From: Alkalicoccobacillus plakortidis
Lineage (GTDB): Bacteria; Bacillota; Bacilli; Bacillales; Bacillaceae_D
Assembly (NCBI RefSeq): GCF_023703085.1
Contig: NZ_JAMQJY010000008.1
Span: 4,388-68,387 of the forward strand
Length of the DNA: 64,000 bases
Reading direction: 5' to 3'
This document shows, in pieces, positions 56,632-64,000 of this stretch. The stretch's first letter is position 1; every line of letters begins with the position of its first letter. Position numbers and translations under genes: made by a program. The notes under the pieces are model-generated. The model had not been told where the DNA came from. It made no database searches and worked only from the letters and a program-made list of their open reading frames with translations.

Positions 56632-58353
56632 ATGGTAAAGTCAAATAGTGTCCATGCTCAAGAAGGACCTCCAAGTGATGTTGAACAAATTAAAGAAGAG
56701 AGTCAATACCTTCGTGGATCATTAGCTGAGACGTTAAAGAATCCATTAACTGGTGGGATTCCTGATTGGGACAATCGTTTAATGAAATTCCATGGTAGTT
56801 ATCTTCAAGACGACCGTGACCTTCGAAATGAACGGCGCCAAGCAAAAATTAGAACCAACTTATCAGTTTATGGTGCGGGTAAGAGCTCCAGGTGGAGTTG
56901 CTACACCAGATCAATGGCTAACAATGGATCGTTTAGCGCTTCAATATGGAAACGGAACGTTAAAGCTGACAACTAGACAAGCGTTTCAAATGCACGGCAT
57001 CCTAAAATGGAATATGAAAAAAGTATTAAAGAAATAAACGATTCTTTAATGGACACTCTTGCAGCCTGTGGAGATGTAAACCGCAATGTGATGAGTAATC
57101 CAAATCCTTACCAATCTGAAATTCATGGAGAAGTGTATGACTGGGCACGGAAACTAAGTGACTATTTATCACCTCGCACTAGAGCGTACCATGAAATTTG
57201 GTTAGATGAAGAAAAGGTAGTGGATAGTCAAGTAGAAGAAGAGCAAGAACCGATGTATGGTAAGTACTATTTACCGAGAAAGTTTAAGATTGGAATCGCA
57301 ATTCCACCATCCAATGATGTAGACGTGTATTCACAAGATCTTGGTTTTATTGCAATTGTAGAAGATGGAGAATTAAAAGGATTTAATGTTGCGGTAGGTG
57401 GCGGTATGGGGATGACCCATGGCGATACAAACACGTACCCTCAATTATCTCGTGTAATAGGATTCTGTACGCCAGATCAGTTATTAGATGTAGCGGAGAA
57501 AATTATTACCATTCAAAGAGATTATGGGAATCGTTCTGTTCGTAAATATGCAAGATTTAAGTATACAATCGATGCCCGAGGATTAGACTGGGTGAAACAA
57601 GAGCTAAATGATCGTCTTGGGTGGCAGCTTGCAAAAGAGCATGAGTACCATTTTGACCATAATGGCGATCGATATGGTTGGGTAAAAGGTACAAATAAAA
57701 AATGGCACCTCACACTGTTTATTCAAAATGGACGAATAGTTGATACTGATGACTATCCACTAATGACTGGATTGCGTGAAATTGCGAAGATCCATACAGG
57801 AGATTTCCGAATTAGTGCAAATCAAAACCTTGTGATTAGCAATGTAACCAGTCAAAAGAAACGAAAGATCAATGAATTAGTAGATAAATATGGATTAACA
57901 GATGGTAAGGAATACTCTGCCCTGCGAAGAAGCTCAATGTCCTGTGTAGCTTTGCCGACCTGTGGAATGGCGATGGCTGAGTCTGAGAGATATTTACCAT
58001 TGCTGGTTTCTAAGATTGAAGTAATACTAGAGGAATCTGGTTTGCGTGATGAAGAGATTGTGATTCGGATGGCGGGCTGTCCTAATGGCTGTTCTCGTGC
58101 TGCCCTAGGTGAGATTGGATTCATAGGTAAAGCACCAGGGAAATATAACTTATATCTTGGCGCGGGTTTTGCTGGGCAACGATTAAGTAAAATGTATAAA
58201 GAAAATATAGGGGAAGAGGAAATCTTAGAAACACTTAAGCCTATTATTTCTGATTATGCAAAGAATCGAGAAGAAGGCGAACATTTTGGTGACTTTGTCA
58301 TACGATCAGGTTACGTAAAGGAAGTACTTTCAGGTACAGATTTTCACGTGTAA
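56632..58353 (+). CDS. cysI: Sulfite reductase hemoprotein beta subunit CysI (frame broken twice)
   Basis: About 573 residues. Reduces sulfite to sulfide using siroheme and a 4Fe-4S cluster, whose Cys ligands are in [13 protein letters not shown] and [10 protein letters not shown] near the C-terminal end. The first break, 56838-56843 (CCAAGC), is repaired by removing an [24 protein letters not shown]. The second, near 57013, needs one A added to a run of six ([22 protein letters not shown]). AGGAGG precedes ATG 56632. Loss of this enzyme would block growth on sulfate, which argues that the breaks are not real. Confidence 0.92.
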
Positions 58354-58367
58354 GTGTTTTTTAAATC

Positions 58368-58406
58368 AAGTATGCAGTATCTTTTTTGTGGAGGTACTGC
58401 ATACTT
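58368..58406 (+). terminator. Hairpin after cysI
   Basis: AAGTATGCAGTA (58368-58379) and TACTGCATACTT (58395-58406) are exact 12-base arms; no T tail, so terminator function is likely but not certain. Confidence 0.6.
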
Positions 58407-58461
58407 AAACTGTAAGAATAAATAAACATTTTAAAAGTTGATAAGTTTTTTTAAAAAACTA

Positions 58462-58490
58462 TTGAAGCTTTTCGTCGGACATGATATATT
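58462..58490 (+). promoter_or_regulatory. Promoter of the tRNA cluster
   Basis: TTGAAG (58462-58467), 17-base spacer, TATATT (58485-58490), about 75 bases before tRNA-Arg. Confidence 0.6.
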
Positions 58491-58564
58491 ATTACTTGTC
58501 GTTAAGAGCGACGCACTTACCAATGTTCTTCAACAGGTTGCATAATGATTTATTCTCATTGCTT

Positions 58565-58638
58565 GCGCCCGTAGCTCAACTGGATAGAGTACTTGACTAC
58601 GAATCAAGCGGTTAGAGGTTCGACTCCTCTCGGGCGCG
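58565..58638 (+). tRNA. tRNA-Arg (ACG)
   Basis: 74 bases; acceptor GCGCCCG/CGGGCGC, anticodon loop CTACGAA with anticodon ACG, T-loop GGTTCGACTCC. The 3' CCA is not encoded. Confidence 0.95.
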
Positions 58639-58663
58639 CTTATCTTTTCTATTACATAGACTT

Positions 58664-58740
58664 CGGGAAGTAGCTCAGCTTGGTAGAGCACTTGGTTTGG
58701 GACCAAGGGGTCGCAGGTTCAAATCCTGTCTTCCCGACCA
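58664..58740 (+). tRNA. tRNA-Pro (TGG)
   Basis: 77 bases; acceptor CGGGAAG/CTTCCCG, anticodon loop TTTGGGA (TGG), encoded CCA. Confidence 0.95.
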
Positions 58741-58770
58741 TTTAATTTTTGGTCGACATTATTATATTGT

Positions 58771-58844
58771 GCGGGTGTAGTTTAGTGGTAAAACCTCAGC
58801 CTTCCAAGCTGATGATGTGAGTTCGATTCTCATCACCCGCTCCA
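58771..58844 (+). tRNA. tRNA-Gly (TCC)
   Basis: 74 bases; acceptor GCGGGTG/CACCCGC, anticodon loop CTTCCAA (TCC), encoded CCA. Confidence 0.95.
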
Positions 58845-58888
58845 AATTTTTATATTTGGCAGAACGTGCTTTTTTTATGTCTTTTTTT

Positions 58889-58965
<77 letters not shown>

Positions 58966-58975
58966 AAAAAAGTTG

Positions 58976-59004
58976 TTGACAAACATTTCGATGTTTGGTA
59001 ACAT
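58976..59004 (+). promoter_or_regulatory. rRNA operon promoter
   Basis: TTGACA (58976-58981), 17-base spacer, TAACAT (58999-59004), 11 bases after tRNA-Ile. A processing or boxA-like stretch GTTCTTTGAAAACTGAAC lies near 59033. The leader to 59176 has short hairpins for 16S processing and no gene. Confidence 0.7.
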
Positions 59005-59176
59005 ATAAAAGTCGCCAAGTGAGCGACAAACAAGTTCTTTGAAAACTGAACAAAAGCCAAGCGTACGAAGAGATACATGATATCTCATTAGTAACAAAAA
59101 AGTCGCAGGTAACACTGCGCAATTGGAAAGTTGATGGAGACATCAATGCCAGCAGTTGAGCAATCAACTCACCACT

Positions 59177-60731
<1,555 letters not shown>

Positions 60732-60839
60732 AGGGAGTAATACTTCTAGTCGATCACACAGGTTTACCTGATGTGAATACGCTTTGGCTTTTGTTCGGTT
60801 TTGAATGAACTTATTCATTCTAATATTTACCCCATTTGG

Positions 60840-60916
<77 letters not shown>

Positions 60917-60929
60917 TTTAAATAGTAAC

Positions 60930-61005
60930 GGGGCCTTAGCTCAGCTTGGAGAGCGCCTGCCTTGCACGCAGGAGGTCAGCGGTTCGATCCCGCTAGGCTC
61001 CACCA
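60930..61005 (+). tRNA. tRNA-Ala (TGC), 16S-23S spacer
   Basis: 76 bases; acceptor GGGGCCT/AGGCTCC, anticodon loop CTTGCAC (TGC), CCA encoded. The D-arm reads CAGCTTGGAGAGC. Confidence 0.96.
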
Positions 61006-61282
61006 TAATCTCTTTAGAACAAATATAAGTGTTATTTGATGACCTTTTTTTGTGTCTGAAGGTTGGTTCTTTGAAAACTAAATCGTGCAATGCAAAACAC
61101 ACACACAACGCAATCATCTCTATAGATGTGAGCGAGTCTTTATATACACCAGTGTATTTGACAAAGAGCATCAAGCAGTTCGAGGACACAAGTTTTCGAA
61201 TGAGGGAACGTACACCCGTACGTGACCGATTGAGAATAACGCAGTGGACGAAGAAATGCGCCGATGATCTGCAGTCAAATTT

Positions 61283-64000
<2,718 letters not shown>

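Noticed and set aside
3132..56843. Programmed ribosomal frameshifting or a new recoding signal at GCTTGG
   Set aside because: The same DNA event is found in both orientations relative to transcription (GCTTGG in six genes, CCAAGC in five), and it hits unrelated conserved enzymes inside essential motifs. An mRNA-level signal would have one orientation.
1023..58353. Mass pseudogenisation of the region
   Set aside because: Each broken gene is otherwise full length with intact motifs and no other stop codons, and single-base repair restores conserved sequence. Only the DUF5694-like remnant looks truly decayed.
60950..60960. GCTTGG in the D-arm of tRNA-Ala as another instance of the insertion
   Set aside because: The tRNA has normal length and folds well; adding or removing a base is not needed. 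It is natural sequence variation.

Overview
The window comes from a low-GC Gram-positive of the Bacillaceae. The evidence is Shine-Dalgarno sequences of the AGGAGG type, a des-desK-desR set, a CysJI pair and Ktr genes of Bacillus type, and a 16S/23S operon with Bacillus-like ends and a spacer holding tRNA-Ile and tRNA-Ala. The genus cannot be fixed by eye; an alkaliphile-like Bacillus relative is plausible.

Layout. (1) 1-20.9 kb is a glycan utilisation locus: an LplB/LplC/LipO-type ABC importer, GH29, GH38, GH3, a Cache-AraC regulator, GH125, two paralogous sugar isomerase/epimerase TIM barrels alternating with three Gfo/Idh/MocA proteins, and a second GH29. The GH29 + GH38 + GH125 + importer combination matches what is known for bacterial use of fucosylated high-mannose N-glycans. 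(2) 21-26.7 kb holds a serine beta-lactamase-like hydrolase, several small Bacillus proteins, a DUF2294 protein, a degenerate M50-like membrane protein, a GNAT and a GAF-STAS protein. (3) 26.7-29.6 kb is the cold/membrane-fluidity system des-desK-desR. (4) 30-38.8 kb is mixed: LOG protein, GrpB, nitronate monooxygenase, a DUF5694-like remnant, a nucleotidyltransferase, a HAD phosphatase, TetR + FabF + GNAT, an Xre/membrane pair and a TipA-type MerR regulator. (5) 38.9-47 kb is a maltodextrin locus: a GH13 neopullulanase divergent from importer genes, an oligo-1,6-glucosidase and a LacI regulator, with LacI/CcpA-type operators between the divergent genes. (6) 47.2-58.4 kb carries an ATPase, TrmO, a c-di-AMP riboswitch with a KdpD-USP-like protein and KtrC/KtrB potassium uptake, a thioredoxin-reductase-like enzyme divergent from an Rrf2 regulator, an ECF-like sigma factor with ClpP, and the sulfite reductase genes cysJ-cysI. 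(7) 58.5-64 kb is a tRNA cluster (Arg, Pro, Gly, Ile) followed by 16S, tRNA-Ile, tRNA-Ala and a 23S gene cut by the window end.

The most striking thing is not a gene. At least 16 otherwise well conserved genes have broken reading frames. Eleven of the eighteen breaks are the same event: an extra base turning GCTGG into GCTTGG (or CCAGC into CCAAGC), in both orientations relative to transcription. Removing that base restores the expected protein each time. This points to a motif-specific read error, possibly over a modified base, rather than pseudogenes or programmed frameshifting. I therefore list these as genes with reconstructed frames. No CRISPR array, insertion sequence or prophage was seen.
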